Shown here: positions 24,105 through 33,188 of the stretch, in pieces | Layout: each line of letters starts with the position of its first letter | Position numbering within the stretch: the stretch's first letter is position 1 | DNA from: Andeanibacterium fulvum | GTDB taxonomy: Bacteria > Pseudomonadota > Alphaproteobacteria > Sphingomonadales > Sphingomonadaceae | Length of the DNA stretch: 64,000 nt | Reading direction: 5' to 3' | Assembly: GCF_037154085.1 (NCBI RefSeq) | Contig: NZ_JBANRM010000001.1 | Coordinates: forward strand, 124,001 to 188,000 | Notes under the pieces: model-generated | What the model was told of the DNA's origin: nothing | What the model saw: only the letters and a program-made list of their open reading frames with translations | Databases searched by the model: none | Program-made: the position numbers and the translations under genes

Positions 24105-25631
24105 ATGCCTGTTGCCCCCGATCCGATTGCCAGGCCGCTGGATCATCTCGCCCTGTTTGGCGAGGATGAGGCGATGGCGCTGGTTCTCCGGCAGGGCGGC
24201 CTTACCTACAAGGCCTTAAGGGAGCGTATCTCTTTGCTCGCCGCGTGGTTGGCGGACCGCGTGCCGGAAAAGGGCGCCCGCGTGGCCAGCTGGGCAGCCA
24301 AGGGCGAATTGACCTGCCTGCTGCCGCTGGCGGCGGCGAGGGCGGGGCTGGTGCATGTTCCGGTCAACCCGCTGCTCAAGCACGCGCAGGTCGCCCATAT
24401 ACTGGCCGATAGCGGCGCGCGCTTGCTGATGGGCAACGCGGCCCGGCTTTCCAGCCTTGGCGAGAGTGACGTTCCGGAAGGCTGTGTCCCGATGGAGGAA
24501 GCGCAGGTCTGGTCGGAAGCGGAGGCTTTGGGCGGCTCGCTCGGGCCGTCTGCTGCCGATCCGGAGGAACTGGCGGCGATCCTTTACACCAGTGGCTCCA
24601 CGGGGCGGCCCAAGGGGGTGATGCTCAGCCATGCCAATCTCTGGCTCGGCGCGGTCAGCGTGGCGAATTATCTCGGGCTCGAGGCGGATGACGTTGTGCT
24701 GGGCGTGCTGCCCCTGTCCTTCGACTATGGCCAGAACCAGCTGCTTTCCGCCTGGCGCGCCGGGGCGAGAGTAGTGCCGATCGATTATCTCACCGCGCGC
24801 GACGTGGTGAAGGCCTGCGCGAAACACGGCGTCACCACTCTGGCCGCCGTGCCGCCCTTGTGGGTGCAACTCGTTGAGCTGGACTGGCCTCAGGACGCCT
24901 CCGCTCCCTTGCGGCGTCTTACCAACAGTGGCGGGGCACTGACGGTGGAACTGGTGCAGCGCCTTCGCGCGATCTTTCCGCAGGCGCACCTGTTCCCGAT
25001 GTATGGCCTGACCGAAGCCTTCCGCTCGACCTATCTCGATCCTTCGCTGGTCGATACGCATCCCACCTCCATGGGCAAGGCGATCCCCTTTGCCGAAGTG
25101 CTGGTGATTGGCGAGCACGGCGACGTGACTACGCCGGGCGAGGAAGGCGAACTGGTCCATTGCGGGCCGCTTGTTGCGCAAGGCTATTGGCAGGATGCGC
25201 AGCGCACCGCCGAACGCTTCAGGCCTGCGCCTGCCGGTTCTGCCTATGGCGGCATGGCTGTCTGGTCAGGTGACCGGGTGGTGCGCGATGCGGATGGGCT
25301 GCTCTATTTCGCCGGGCGGCGAGACGCGATGATCAAGAGCGCGGGCAATCGCATTTCCCCGCAGGAAATCGAGGACGCCGCACTTGCCACAGGCCTGGTG
25401 GCCGAAGCGGTCGCGCTGGGTGTGCCGGATGAAAGGCTGGGGCAGGCAGTGCATCTGGTCGTCCGGCCGAAGGCGGACGCACTTGACGCGCAGGAACGCT
25501 TGCCGCGCCTGCTGGCACAGGAACTGCCCAATTTCATGCAGCCGCGAATGTATCACTGGCGGGAGGCCATGCCGCTCAATCCCAATGGCAAGATCGACCG
25601 CACTGCCTTGCAGCAGGAGCTTGCCGCATGA
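24105..25631 (+). CDS. Acyl-CoA ligase (AMP-forming), exosortase A system-associated
   Basis: A 508-residue ANL-superfamily adenylating enzyme of the exosortase A-associated type. LYTSGSTGRPKGVMLSHANL is the P-loop, near residues 163-182; MYGLTEAFRSTYLDPS follows, and then AGRRDAMIKSAGNRISPQEI and NPNGKIDRTAL with the catalytic lysine. It would activate a carboxylic acid and could load it onto the ACP coded on the opposite side of the divergent promoter, only 39 bases away. The stop overlaps the decarboxylase start (ATGA). The substrate is unknown. Confidence 0.92.
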   Translation: MPVAPDPIARPLDHLALFGEDEAMALVLRQGGLTYKALRERISLLAAWLADRVPEKGARVASWAAKGELTCLLPLAAARAGLVHVPVNPLLKHAQVAHILADSGARLLMGNAARLSSLGESDVPEGCVPMEEAQVWSEAEALGGSLGPSAADPEELAAILYTSGSTGRPKGVMLSHANLWLGAVSVANYLGLEADDVVLGVLPLSFDYGQNQLLSAWRAGARVVPIDYLTARDVVKACAKHGVTTLAAVPPLWVQLVELDWPQDASAPLRRLTNSGGALTVELVQRLRAIFPQAHLFPMYGLTEAFRSTYLDPSLVDTHPTSMGKAIPFAEVLVIGEHGDVTTPGEEGELVHCGPLVAQGYWQDAQRTAERFRPAPAGSAYGGMAVWSGDRVVRDADGLLYFAGRRDAMIKSAGNRISPQEIEDAALATGLVAEAVALGVPDERLGQAVHLVVRPKADALDAQERLPRLLAQELPNFMQPRMYHWREAMPLNPNGKIDRTALQQELAA

Positions 25632-26854
25632 AGCCGCTCGGCCCCATTCCTGCCGGTTTCGAAGCGCTGGATGGCGAATTGGCCATCGGCGGCAAGACGG
25701 CCAGTGCGCTGGTCGCGCAGGCAGGCGGAACGCCCCTGTTCGTCTATTCGCGGGACCTGATCGCCCGGCGCGTGACCGATCTGCGTGCGGCCATGCCTGA
25801 GAGGCTGGCGATCCATTATGCTGTGAAGGCCAATCCTTTCGCCCCGTTGCTGGCCGAGATGGCGGGCCTTGTGGATGGGTTCGACATTGCTTCCGGCGGC
25901 GAACTGGCCATGGCCCTCGCGGCCGGTATCGCGCCGGAAAAGGTGAGTTTTGCCGGGCCGGGCAAGCGTAACGATGAGTTGGAAGCCGCCATCCGCGCTG
26001 GCGTGACGCTCAATCTCGAATCCGAAAACGAAGCTCGCCGCGCGCTGGCGATTGCGGAGCGTTTGAGCATGGTGCCGCGCCTCGCCATCCGGGTGAATCC
26101 CGAATTCGAACTACGCGGATCGGGCATGAAGATGGGCGGGGGCGCCAAGCCCTTCGGCCTCGATGCCGAGCGTGTTCCGGCACTTGCACGCGAATTGCTG
26201 GCGGCCGGGGCGGATTGGCGCGGGCTGCATATCTTCGCCGGAAGCCAGGCGCTCGATGCCGAGGCATTGATCGAAACGCAGGCCAATGTGCTGGAGCTTG
26301 CCGCGACGCTCGCCGGGGAAATCGGCGCTCCGCTACCCAAGCTCAACATGGGCGGCGGTTTCGGCATTCCCTATTTCAACGGCGACGCGCCGCTGGACAT
26401 CGCAGCCATCGGTGCCGCCTTGAAAGCCCGTTTCAACTCTTTGCCGGAACTGCTTGAGAATACGCACTTCTGTATCGAGCTTGGGCGCTATCTGGTGGGC
26501 GAGGCGGGCGTCTATCTCACGCGAATCGTGGATCGCAAGGAAAGTCACGGCCAGACCTATCTGATCACCGATGGCGGGTTGCATCACCAGCTGGCGGCTT
26601 CGGGAAATTTTGGCACGGTCGTGCGGCGCAATTACCCGCTGGCCATTGCCAATCGCTTCGGAATTGACGCTACGGAAGAGGCGAATGTCGTGGGGTGCCT
26701 GTGCACTCCGCTCGATCGTCTGGCCGATCAGGCGGCGCTGCCGCGCGCGGATGTGGGCGATCTGGTCGCGGTGTTCTGCGCCGGGGCCTATGGCGCCAGT
26801 GCCAGCCCGGCGATGTTCCTGGGGCAGGGCCCGGCACGCGAAATCCTCGTTTAA
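25628..26854 (+). CDS. PLP-dependent decarboxylase, exosortase A system-associated
   Basis: A 408-residue fold-III PLP enzyme related to diaminopimelate/ornithine decarboxylases. The PLP lysine is in HYAVKANPFAPLLAEMAG near residue 62. SGGELAMALAAGIAPEKVSF, GGGFGIPYFNGDAPLD and VVGCLCTPLDRLADQAALP are family blocks, with GAYGASASPAMFLG at the end. It is translationally coupled to the ligase. The pair implies that an amino acid is decarboxylated and that an acid is activated, possibly to make an amine substituent on the polymer. The actual substrate is not established. Confidence 0.92.
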   Translation: MKPLGPIPAGFEALDGELAIGGKTASALVAQAGGTPLFVYSRDLIARRVTDLRAAMPERLAIHYAVKANPFAPLLAEMAGLVDGFDIASGGELAMALAAGIAPEKVSFAGPGKRNDELEAAIRAGVTLNLESENEARRALAIAERLSMVPRLAIRVNPEFELRGSGMKMGGGAKPFGLDAERVPALARELLAAGADWRGLHIFAGSQALDAEALIETQANVLELAATLAGEIGAPLPKLNMGGGFGIPYFNGDAPLDIAAIGAALKARFNSLPELLENTHFCIELGRYLVGEAGVYLTRIVDRKESHGQTYLITDGGLHHQLAASGNFGTVVRRNYPLAIANRFGIDATEEANVVGCLCTPLDRLADQAALPRADVGDLVAVFCAGAYGASASPAMFLGQGPAREILV

Positions 26855-26866
26855 CCTTTCTCCCGT

Positions 26867-26891
26867 GCCAGTCCCCATTCGGGACAGTGGC
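26867..26891 (+). terminator. Possible hairpin after the decarboxylase gene
   Basis: GCCAGTCCCCATTCGGGACAGTGGC forms a 5-bp stem GTCCC/GGGAC extended by GCCA/TGGC across a two-base bulge. No T-run follows, so it is a weak terminator or attenuator candidate at most. The rest of the gap to 27056 shows no gene and no clear promoter. Confidence 0.25.
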
Positions 26892-27056
26892 CCGAAAACC
26901 CTCCCAAAGCCGGGCATTTGCGCCTTTGGCTAACGAGATGTTCACCCTTTTCGGGGAAGACGCGGGTTGGATTCAGGGCTCGTGAGCATGGGGGAAAAGA
27001 ACCTCTCCTGCGCGCATGACCGAACGAAGCACCCGGTTTTCCGTGGGGACGTATCG

Positions 27057-27695
27057 ATGCGTATGAGTGTGATTGCCCGCATGTTCCTGGGGCTGGCCCT
27101 GGCCAGTCTCTCGCTGGCCGGTTGTGCCAGCAGCGGCCCCCGGCTGCCTCCCGCCCAGTTCGTGGCGATGCAGGAAGGGCCGGGCGAGGAATATGTGATC
27201 GGCCCGCTCGACGAATTGACCATCCATGTCTGGCGCAATCCGGAACTCGGCGCGAAGGTGCAGGTCCGCCCCGATGGGCGCATCACTACGCCGCTGGTTT
27301 CGGACATGCCCGCGGTGGGCAAGACGCCTTCGATGCTGGCCGAGGATATTCGCCTGCAGCTGTCGCAATATATCACCGATCCGCTGGTTTCGGTGATCGT
27401 GAACCAGTTCGCCGGCACCTTCAGCCAGCAGGTGCGCATCGTGGGCGCGACCGAGAAGCCCGCCTCCATCCCCTATCGCGCCAACATGACCCTGCTGGAC
27501 GCGATGATCGCGGTGGGCGGCCTTTCGGAATTCGCCAGCGGCAACCGAGCCAAGCTGGTCCGCTTCGACAAGGAAACCGGCAAGCAGCAGGAATATGCCC
27601 TGCGCCTGTCGGACCTGCTCAAGAAGGGCGACAGCAAGGCCAATGTCCTCCTGATGCCGGGCGATGTGATCATCATCCCCGAAAGCATGTTCTAA
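27057..27695 (+). CDS. Polysaccharide export lipoprotein (XrtA system, Wza/EpsA type)
   Basis: A 212-residue outer-membrane export lipoprotein. The signal MRMSVIARMFLGLALASLSL ends in lipobox LAGC with Cys23. YVIGPLDELTIHVWRNPELG and the following VRPDGRITTPLVSDM make up the Poly_export domain, followed by a SLBB-type region (VRIVGATEKPASIPYRANM) and LLMPGDVIIIPESMF. It is much shorter than E. coli Wza, as in XrtA systems. It would form the export channel or its periplasmic part. The frame is open 30 codons upstream; the start was set at the signal peptide. Confidence 0.93.
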   Translation: MRMSVIARMFLGLALASLSLAGCASSGPRLPPAQFVAMQEGPGEEYVIGPLDELTIHVWRNPELGAKVQVRPDGRITTPLVSDMPAVGKTPSMLAEDIRLQLSQYITDPLVSVIVNQFAGTFSQQVRIVGATEKPASIPYRANMTLLDAMIAVGGLSEFASGNRAKLVRFDKETGKQQEYALRLSDLLKKGDSKANVLLMPGDVIIIPESMF

Positions 27696-27713
27696 GGCAG
27701 GGCCGCATCGGGC

Positions 27714-29234
27714 ATGAACGCCATCGTCGAAGAAATCCGCGCAGCGCTCTGGTCGGTCTGGAACCGCCGGTGGCTTGCGCTGGCAGTCGCCTGGGGCCTG
27801 TGCCTCGTGGGTTGGCTGGCCGTGGCCATGTTCCCCAATGCCTATGAATCCAAGGCGCGTATCTTCGTCCAGCTGGACGATGTGCTGGCCCAGCAGATCG
27901 GGATCGGTTCGGGCAGCCGCAAGAAGGATATCGAACGCGTCACCCAGACGCTGACCAGCGCGGTGAACCTCGAGAAGGTCATCCGTTCCACCCGCCTTGG
28001 CGAAACGGTGACGACGCCGCGCCAGATGGAATCCGCAGTGGAGAAGCTGGCCGAGACGATCACGGTCAAGAACACCGAAGAGAACCTGTTCGAAATTACT
28101 GCCGAAAGCGGCCGTCGCGATCTTTCCGATGGGGAGAATGCGCAACTGGCGCAGGACGTAGTGCAGAAGCTGATCGACATCTTCCGCGAGCAGAATCTGG
28201 GCGGATCGCGCGGGGAAATGCGCGACACGCTCGACTTCCTCGACCAGCAGCTGGCGGACCGCCAGAAGCAGCTGGAAAAGGCGGAGCAGGAGCGGCTTGC
28301 CTTCGAAGCGACCCATCCGGAATTGATCGGCGGAGCGGCGGCTATTTCGCAGCGGCTCGAATCGACCCGCGCGGAAATGCGCAGTGTGGAGGCCGATCTT
28401 GCGGCGGCGCAAAGCGCGCTGGCCGCAACGGATGGCCAGCTTGCCGGCACCCCGCGCACGATCGTCGTGCCCGGTCAGGTCGGCGGCGCGGCGGGCGCGC
28501 TGATGCAGGCCGAAGCCAATCTGGCCGATATGCGCGCGCGCGGGTTGACCGACAGCCACCCGGATGTGGTCTCGATCGAAAAGCAGATCGCTTCCCTGCG
28601 CCAGCAGGCGGCAAGGCAGGGCAATGGCGGCGGCATGCCGAACCCGGCCTATTCCTCGCTGCAGTCGATCCGGGCGGAGCGCATGGCGAATGTTCAGGCG
28701 CTGCAATCGCGCAAGGCCGCGCTCAATTCGGAAGTGATGCAGATCACGGCCAACCAGTCGCTTGAACCCGGGGTGGCGGCGGAAGCGCAGCGGATCAGCC
28801 GCGATTACGAAGTGCTGCGCGAACAATATGACAAGCTGCTGAAGGATCGCGAGGAACTGCGCCTGCGCGGGCAGGTGGAGACCGAGCGCAACGCCGTGAA
28901 GTTCGAGATCATCGACCCGCCGACCACGCCGCGCACTCCTTCCGCGCCCAACCGCCCGCTGCTGCTGTTCGGCGTGCTGGTGCTGGGTATCGGCGCCGGG
29001 GCGGGCGCGGGCTGGGCGATGGGGCAGCTGCGTTCCTCCTACGCGACGGCCAGCAAGCTTGAGAACACGTTCGATCTGCCGGTGATCGGCACGATCTCGC
29101 ATGTCACCACCGAGGCGAGCCGGATGCTCAGGGCAAAGCGGCTCAAGCTGTTCGCAGCTGGCGCCGGGGGCCTGTGCGGGCTGTTCGTGGTGCTGCTGGC
29201 GGTGGAATTCATCCAGCGCGGCATGGTGGCGTGA
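27714..29234 (+). CDS. Polysaccharide chain-length determinant (Wzz family, XrtA system)
   Basis: A 506-residue inner-membrane co-polymerase. There is a transmembrane segment near residues 20-38 (WLALAVAWGLCLVGWLAVAM), then a long periplasmic coiled-coil (about residues 170-400, for example QQLADRQKQLEKAEQERLAF), a proline-rich PPTTPRTPSAPNRP motif before a second membrane segment (LLLFGVLVLGIGAGAGAGWA), and a further C-terminal segment LFAAGAGGLCGLFVVLLAVE. This architecture is typical of Wzz/GumC-like proteins without a fused kinase. The kinase is the next gene. Confidence 0.93.
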   Translation: MNAIVEEIRAALWSVWNRRWLALAVAWGLCLVGWLAVAMFPNAYESKARIFVQLDDVLAQQIGIGSGSRKKDIERVTQTLTSAVNLEKVIRSTRLGETVTTPRQMESAVEKLAETITVKNTEENLFEITAESGRRDLSDGENAQLAQDVVQKLIDIFREQNLGGSRGEMRDTLDFLDQQLADRQKQLEKAEQERLAFEATHPELIGGAAAISQRLESTRAEMRSVEADLAAAQSALAATDGQLAGTPRTIVVPGQVGGAAGALMQAEANLADMRARGLTDSHPDVVSIEKQIASLRQQAARQGNGGGMPNPAYSSLQSIRAERMANVQALQSRKAALNSEVMQITANQSLEPGVAAEAQRISRDYEVLREQYDKLLKDREELRLRGQVETERNAVKFEIIDPPTTPRTPSAPNRPLLLFGVLVLGIGAGAGAGWAMGQLRSSYATASKLENTFDLPVIGTISHVTTEASRMLRAKRLKLFAAGAGGLCGLFVVLLAVEFIQRGMVA

Positions 29235-29245
29235 GGGAGAGGGAC

Positions 29246-30316
29246 ATGACCGAACAGAGCAAGATCCCGGTTCCCCCCGAAGGCTCAGGCGAAGGCGAAC
29301 AGGGCGGCAATTCGCTGTTCGAGCGGGCCAATGGCGCATTCGATCTGGGCGGTGCGTTCAAGCCTGCCCCGATGCCGAAGGACCTTGCGGAGATCCCCTC
29401 GCGCATCAAGCGCCCGCCGGTAAAGCCTGCATCCCAGCCGGAAGCTCCGGTGGCTTCGCCGGTTGCACCTGAAGTCGTGGCAGCACCGGCGGCTCCCGCT
29501 GTGCCTGCCGCAGCGTCCGAACCCACTTTCGCTCCCGAGGCAACCGTCCGGGCCGCGCCGGTCCAGCCGGTCCATTTCCCGCCCGCGCGGCACCCGGTCG
29601 ACCGGGCCCGTCTGCGCGAGCAGGGCCTGATCGAGCCGGAAGGCGCGGTCACGACCCTGCTGGAGGAATTCCGCATCGTGAAGCGCGAACTCCTCCAGTC
29701 CGCGCGCGAGGCGCAGGCGAAAGGTGCTGGTGCCAAGGCGCAGCGCGTGCTGGTCTGCTCGCCACTGCCGGGCGAGGGCAAGACCTTCTGTTCCACCAAT
29801 CTCGCGCTCGCCATGGCGGCGGAGAAGGACAGCGAAGTGCTGCTGGTGGATGCCGATTTCGCCAAGCCTTCGGTCCTGTCCGTGCTCGGCCTGCCGGGCG
29901 GACCGGGGCTGATGGACGCGCTGGCCGATCCCTCGATCCGGGTGGAAGATTGCGTGATCGGCACGGACATTCCTGGCCTGTGGGTGCTTCCCGCCGGCAA
30001 CCAGACCACGCGCGACAGCGAATATCTCGCCTCGGCGCGCACGGCGCAGGTGCTCGACCGGCTGACGCAGGGCGCGCCCAATCGCATGGTTATCTTCGAC
30101 TCCCCGCCCGCTCTTGCCGCATCGCCCGCGGCCGATCTGGCCAAACATGCCGGGCAGGCCCTGCTGGTCGTACGAGCTGATTCCACCGGTCAGAACGCCA
30201 TCGAGGATGCGCTGCACCTGCTGTCGAACTGCGCCGACATCAAGCTGCTGCTCAATGACGCCCATTTCAGCCCGAGCGGCCGCCGCTTCGGCTCCTATTA
30301 CGGATATGGAGGCTAG
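29246..30316 (+). CDS. Tyrosine autokinase of the XrtA system (CpsD/CapB-like)
   Basis: A 356-residue cytoplasmic BY-kinase-like P-loop protein. The first about 110 residues are proline/alanine-rich and low in complexity. The Walker A motif SPLPGEGKT is at 172-180, the Walker A' LLVDADFAKPS near residue 200, and Walker B VIFDSPPAL near 286. The C-terminus GRRFGSYYGYGG has only three tyrosines, a short cluster compared with Wzc-type kinases. The start MTEQSKIP follows GAGGGAGAGGG. It probably works with the preceding chain-length determinant to control polymer length or export. Confidence 0.92.
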   Translation: MTEQSKIPVPPEGSGEGEQGGNSLFERANGAFDLGGAFKPAPMPKDLAEIPSRIKRPPVKPASQPEAPVASPVAPEVVAAPAAPAVPAAASEPTFAPEATVRAAPVQPVHFPPARHPVDRARLREQGLIEPEGAVTTLLEEFRIVKRELLQSAREAQAKGAGAKAQRVLVCSPLPGEGKTFCSTNLALAMAAEKDSEVLLVDADFAKPSVLSVLGLPGGPGLMDALADPSIRVEDCVIGTDIPGLWVLPAGNQTTRDSEYLASARTAQVLDRLTQGAPNRMVIFDSPPALAASPAADLAKHAGQALLVVRADSTGQNAIEDALHLLSNCADIKLLLNDAHFSPSGRRFGSYYGYGG

Positions 30317-30317
30317 A

Positions 30318-31946
30318 ATGCCCCGCATTATCCCTGCTCTCACGCTTGCCCTGGTGCTTGGCGCGGTTCCTGCCGCTGCCTCTGCCAAGGATGCCGGCGA
30401 GACCACGAAGCAGGTCGACATCGCACCCTATATCGAGGCGGCTCAGGTGGTTTCCGCCGAGCTTTCGCCGGGGGACGACGTCGTCACTTACAGCCGTATC
30501 GCCGCCGGGGTTGATGCGCAGGTGATCGGCCGGAACACGGCGGGCGCCCTGTCGCTGCGTTATGAACGGCGCATCGGGTGGGACGACAACGCCCCAGATG
30601 GCGACCTCATCAGCGGCATTGCCCGTGTCGGCGTCGGTATTGTGCCACAGGCGCTCACACTGGAGGCGGGCGGGCTTGCAGCACGCACTCGCGTGGAGGG
30701 CAATGGTGCCTCGGTGCTGAGCCCGATCGTGGACAATGCGGGCAAGAGCAATATCTACGCGGTCTATGCCGGGCCTTCGCTCCACACCAATATGGGCGAT
30801 CTGGAAGTCGAGGGGCATTACCGCATCGGCTATTCCAAGGTCGAGGAACCCGATGCGCTGGTGACGGCGCCGGGGGCCGACCCGGTCGACGTGTTCGATG
30901 AAAGCGTGGTGCAGAACGCCCAGCTGCGCGTCGGTGCGCGGCCCAATACTCTGCTGCCGGTGGGCATCGGCGTGGGCGGTGGCTGGTACCGGGAGGACAT
31001 CAATAATCTCGATCAGCGGGTGGATGACCGCCATGTGCGCGCGGACGCCACACTGCCGGTCAGCCACTCGCTCGCTCTGGTCGGCGGCATCGGTTACGAG
31101 GATGTGGAGATTTCGGCCCGCGACGCGCTGCGCGACGAGCTGGATTTGCCGGTGATCGGTGCGGATGGCCGCTATGTCACCGATCCCGCTTCGGACCGCC
31201 GCATCGCCTACCACACGGACGGACTGATCTGGGATGCCGGGGTGCTCTGGCGCCCCAGCACTCGCACCTCGCTCGAAGCGCATGTCGGCCGCCGCTATGG
31301 CTCTATGACCTATTATGGCTCGCTGTCCTACCAGCCCAGTTCGCGGTCCAGCTTCAACGTGGGCGTTTATGACACGGTGTCCGGTTTCGGCGGCCAGCTC
31401 AACAATGCGCTGGCCAATCTGCCGACCGAGTTCGAGGCGATCCGCAACCCGATCTCCGGCGATATCGGCGGCTGCGTGGACAGCCTTGAAAACGGTGCCT
31501 GCCTTGGCAGCGTGCTCAATGCCGTGCGGTCTTCCACGTTCCGCGCACGCGGCGTGATGGCCACTTATGCCCATCGCTTCGGCCGCTGGCAGACCGGGAT
31601 CGGCGCGGGTTACGATAATCGCAAGTTCATCGCGGCGGACGATACGGTGCTGGCCGACGTGGATGGCAAGGCGGATGAGAACATCTGGCTCGCCGCCTAC
31701 CTCAACGGGCGCCTGGGCGACAATTCCAGCGTATCGACCAATGTCTATGCCAATTGGTTCGACAGCGGGTTCGATCTGGCGGGCAGTTCCACCGGCTATG
31801 GCGCTTCGGCGGCCTATTACCGTAATCTGACCCAGCGGCTTTCCGCGACTGCTGCCGTCAGTGTCGACGGTGTGAAGCGTGACGACAAGGCGCTGGACGA
31901 CACCTTGTCGGCCGCGGCACTGCTCGGCATGCGATATTCGTTCTAA
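30318..31946 (+). CDS. Outer-membrane beta-barrel protein (PEP-CTERM/XrtA system-associated)
   Basis: A 542-residue outer-membrane barrel of the type found in exosortase A exopolysaccharide loci. Signal peptide: residues 1-22 (MPRIIPALTLALVLGAVPAA and S-A). The body alternates short polar and aromatic strands (VEGHYRIGYSKVEEP, GRRYGSMTYYGSLSY, YAHRFGRWQTGIGAGYDNRK), and the last residues LLGMRYSF give a C-terminal Phe, as expected for Bam-dependent insertion. It probably forms the outer-membrane exit pore for the polymer. Start ATG 30318 was taken from the signal peptide; the frame is open far upstream. Confidence 0.88.
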   Translation: MPRIIPALTLALVLGAVPAAASAKDAGETTKQVDIAPYIEAAQVVSAELSPGDDVVTYSRIAAGVDAQVIGRNTAGALSLRYERRIGWDDNAPDGDLISGIARVGVGIVPQALTLEAGGLAARTRVEGNGASVLSPIVDNAGKSNIYAVYAGPSLHTNMGDLEVEGHYRIGYSKVEEPDALVTAPGADPVDVFDESVVQNAQLRVGARPNTLLPVGIGVGGGWYREDINNLDQRVDDRHVRADATLPVSHSLALVGGIGYEDVEISARDALRDELDLPVIGADGRYVTDPASDRRIAYHTDGLIWDAGVLWRPSTRTSLEAHVGRRYGSMTYYGSLSYQPSSRSSFNVGVYDTVSGFGGQLNNALANLPTEFEAIRNPISGDIGGCVDSLENGACLGSVLNAVRSSTFRARGVMATYAHRFGRWQTGIGAGYDNRKFIAADDTVLADVDGKADENIWLAAYLNGRLGDNSSVSTNVYANWFDSGFDLAGSSTGYGASAAYYRNLTQRLSATAAVSVDGVKRDDKALDDTLSAAALLGMRYSF

Positions 31947-31978
31947 ACTATTCGGCCCGTGACCGGAGGTAAGAGATA

Positions 31979-33178
31979 ATGTTCGACGATTTTTACGGGC
32001 TCAAGGGGAAGCCGTTCCAGCTCACGCCGGACCCGGCCTTCTATTTCCCCAGCGGGACGCACCGCAAGGCGCTGTCCTACCTGCGCTATGGCCTGGCGCA
32101 GGGGGAGGGCTTCATCGTCATCACCGGCGAGGTCGGCGCGGGCAAGTCCACGCTCGTGGCGCATCTGGTCGCCTCGGTCGATCCGGCGCAGCTCACGGTG
32201 GGGCAGGTCGTCACCAGCAAGCTCGACGGCGAAGAAATCGTCCATGTCGTTGCCCAGAGCTTCGGTCTGGACATCACCGGGCATGACAAGGCGAGCGCGC
32301 TGGGTGCCATCGAAGGCTTCTTGCACGAGGAAGCCCGTTCGGGCCGCCGTTGCCTGCTGATCGTCGATGAATCGCAGAATCTTTCGGTCGCCGCGCTCGA
32401 AGAGCTGCGCATGCTCTCGAACTTCCAGCTCGGCTCGCATCCGCTGCTGCAGACCCTGCTGCTCGGCCAGCCCGAATTCCGGGCCATGCTGCAATCAGAA
32501 GGCGGGCTGGAGCAGCTGCGCCAGCGCGTGATCGCCGCCCATCACCTTGAGCCGATGGATGCCAGCGAGATCGAACCCTATGTGGTCCATCGCCTGAAGC
32601 ATGTAGGCTGGGAAGGGACCAATCCCTCGTTCGACCAGCGCGTTTTTGCCGAACTTTACGAAGCATCGGGCGGTATTCCGCGCCGCATCAACCAGATCGC
32701 CAATCGCCTGATGCTGCTGGGCGCGGTGGAACAGCGCTCGCGCATCGATGCCGCCATGCTCCACGCGGTGCTGGCCGAGATGGACAGCGACAATGCGTTT
32801 CCGGCTGCCGCTCCAGTGGTTCAGCCGCGCAGCGCCGCGCAGGTCGAACGTGCCGCCCAGGCCGAAGTACGGTCCGCGGCAAGCCAGCCTGCCCCCGCGC
32901 AGCCCGCGCCGGTTCCGGGCGTTCGCCCGGACGTGTTCGAGCGGGCCCTGGCGGCACGCGACGCGCAGATCGCCGAACTGCAGCAGGCGATTGTCGAATT
33001 GTCCTATTCCAAGGACGATGCGACAGTGGCGGCAGTCGAGCCCGATATTGCCGCCCTGCATGAGCGTATTTCCCAACTCGAGGCACGCCTGATCGAGCAG
33101 GAGCGCACCATGCGCCACACGCTCACCATGCTGATCGAGTGGATCGAGAACGACGCAGCCGCGCAGATCGCCGCCTGA
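31979..33178 (+). CDS. ExeA-like AAA ATPase of the XrtA/PEP-CTERM system
   Basis: A 399-residue cytoplasmic ATPase related to ExeA/GspA. The start FDDFYGLKGKPFQLTPDPAF is a family signature. Walker A GEVGAGKST is at residues 50-58, Walker B LLIVDESQN near 122, and the arginine-finger region GGIPRRINQIANRL near 227. The C-terminal 130 residues are alanine/proline-rich and then form a coiled-coil (AARDAQIAELQQAIVEL). The peptidoglycan-binding domain of ExeA is absent, as in XrtA-locus members. It may regulate secretion; the mechanism is unknown. Confidence 0.92.
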   Translation: MFDDFYGLKGKPFQLTPDPAFYFPSGTHRKALSYLRYGLAQGEGFIVITGEVGAGKSTLVAHLVASVDPAQLTVGQVVTSKLDGEEIVHVVAQSFGLDITGHDKASALGAIEGFLHEEARSGRRCLLIVDESQNLSVAALEELRMLSNFQLGSHPLLQTLLLGQPEFRAMLQSEGGLEQLRQRVIAAHHLEPMDASEIEPYVVHRLKHVGWEGTNPSFDQRVFAELYEASGGIPRRINQIANRLMLLGAVEQRSRIDAAMLHAVLAEMDSDNAFPAAAPVVQPRSAAQVERAAQAEVRSAASQPAPAQPAPVPGVRPDVFERALAARDAQIAELQQAIVELSYSKDDATVAAVEPDIAALHERISQLEARLIEQERTMRHTLTMLIEWIENDAAAQIAA

Positions 33179-33188
33179 GGAGCTTCAA

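Noticed and set aside
26867..26891. Rho-independent terminator separating decarboxylase from export genes
   Set aside because: The stem is short and bulged and no T-run follows, so it is kept only as a weak hairpin and not used to split the operon.
26973..29339. 788-residue minus-strand frame across the export lipoprotein and chain-length genes
   Set aside because: It runs antisense to two well-supported genes. The composition is the His/Arg/Gln-rich type produced by GC-rich third positions, and no domain is recognisable.
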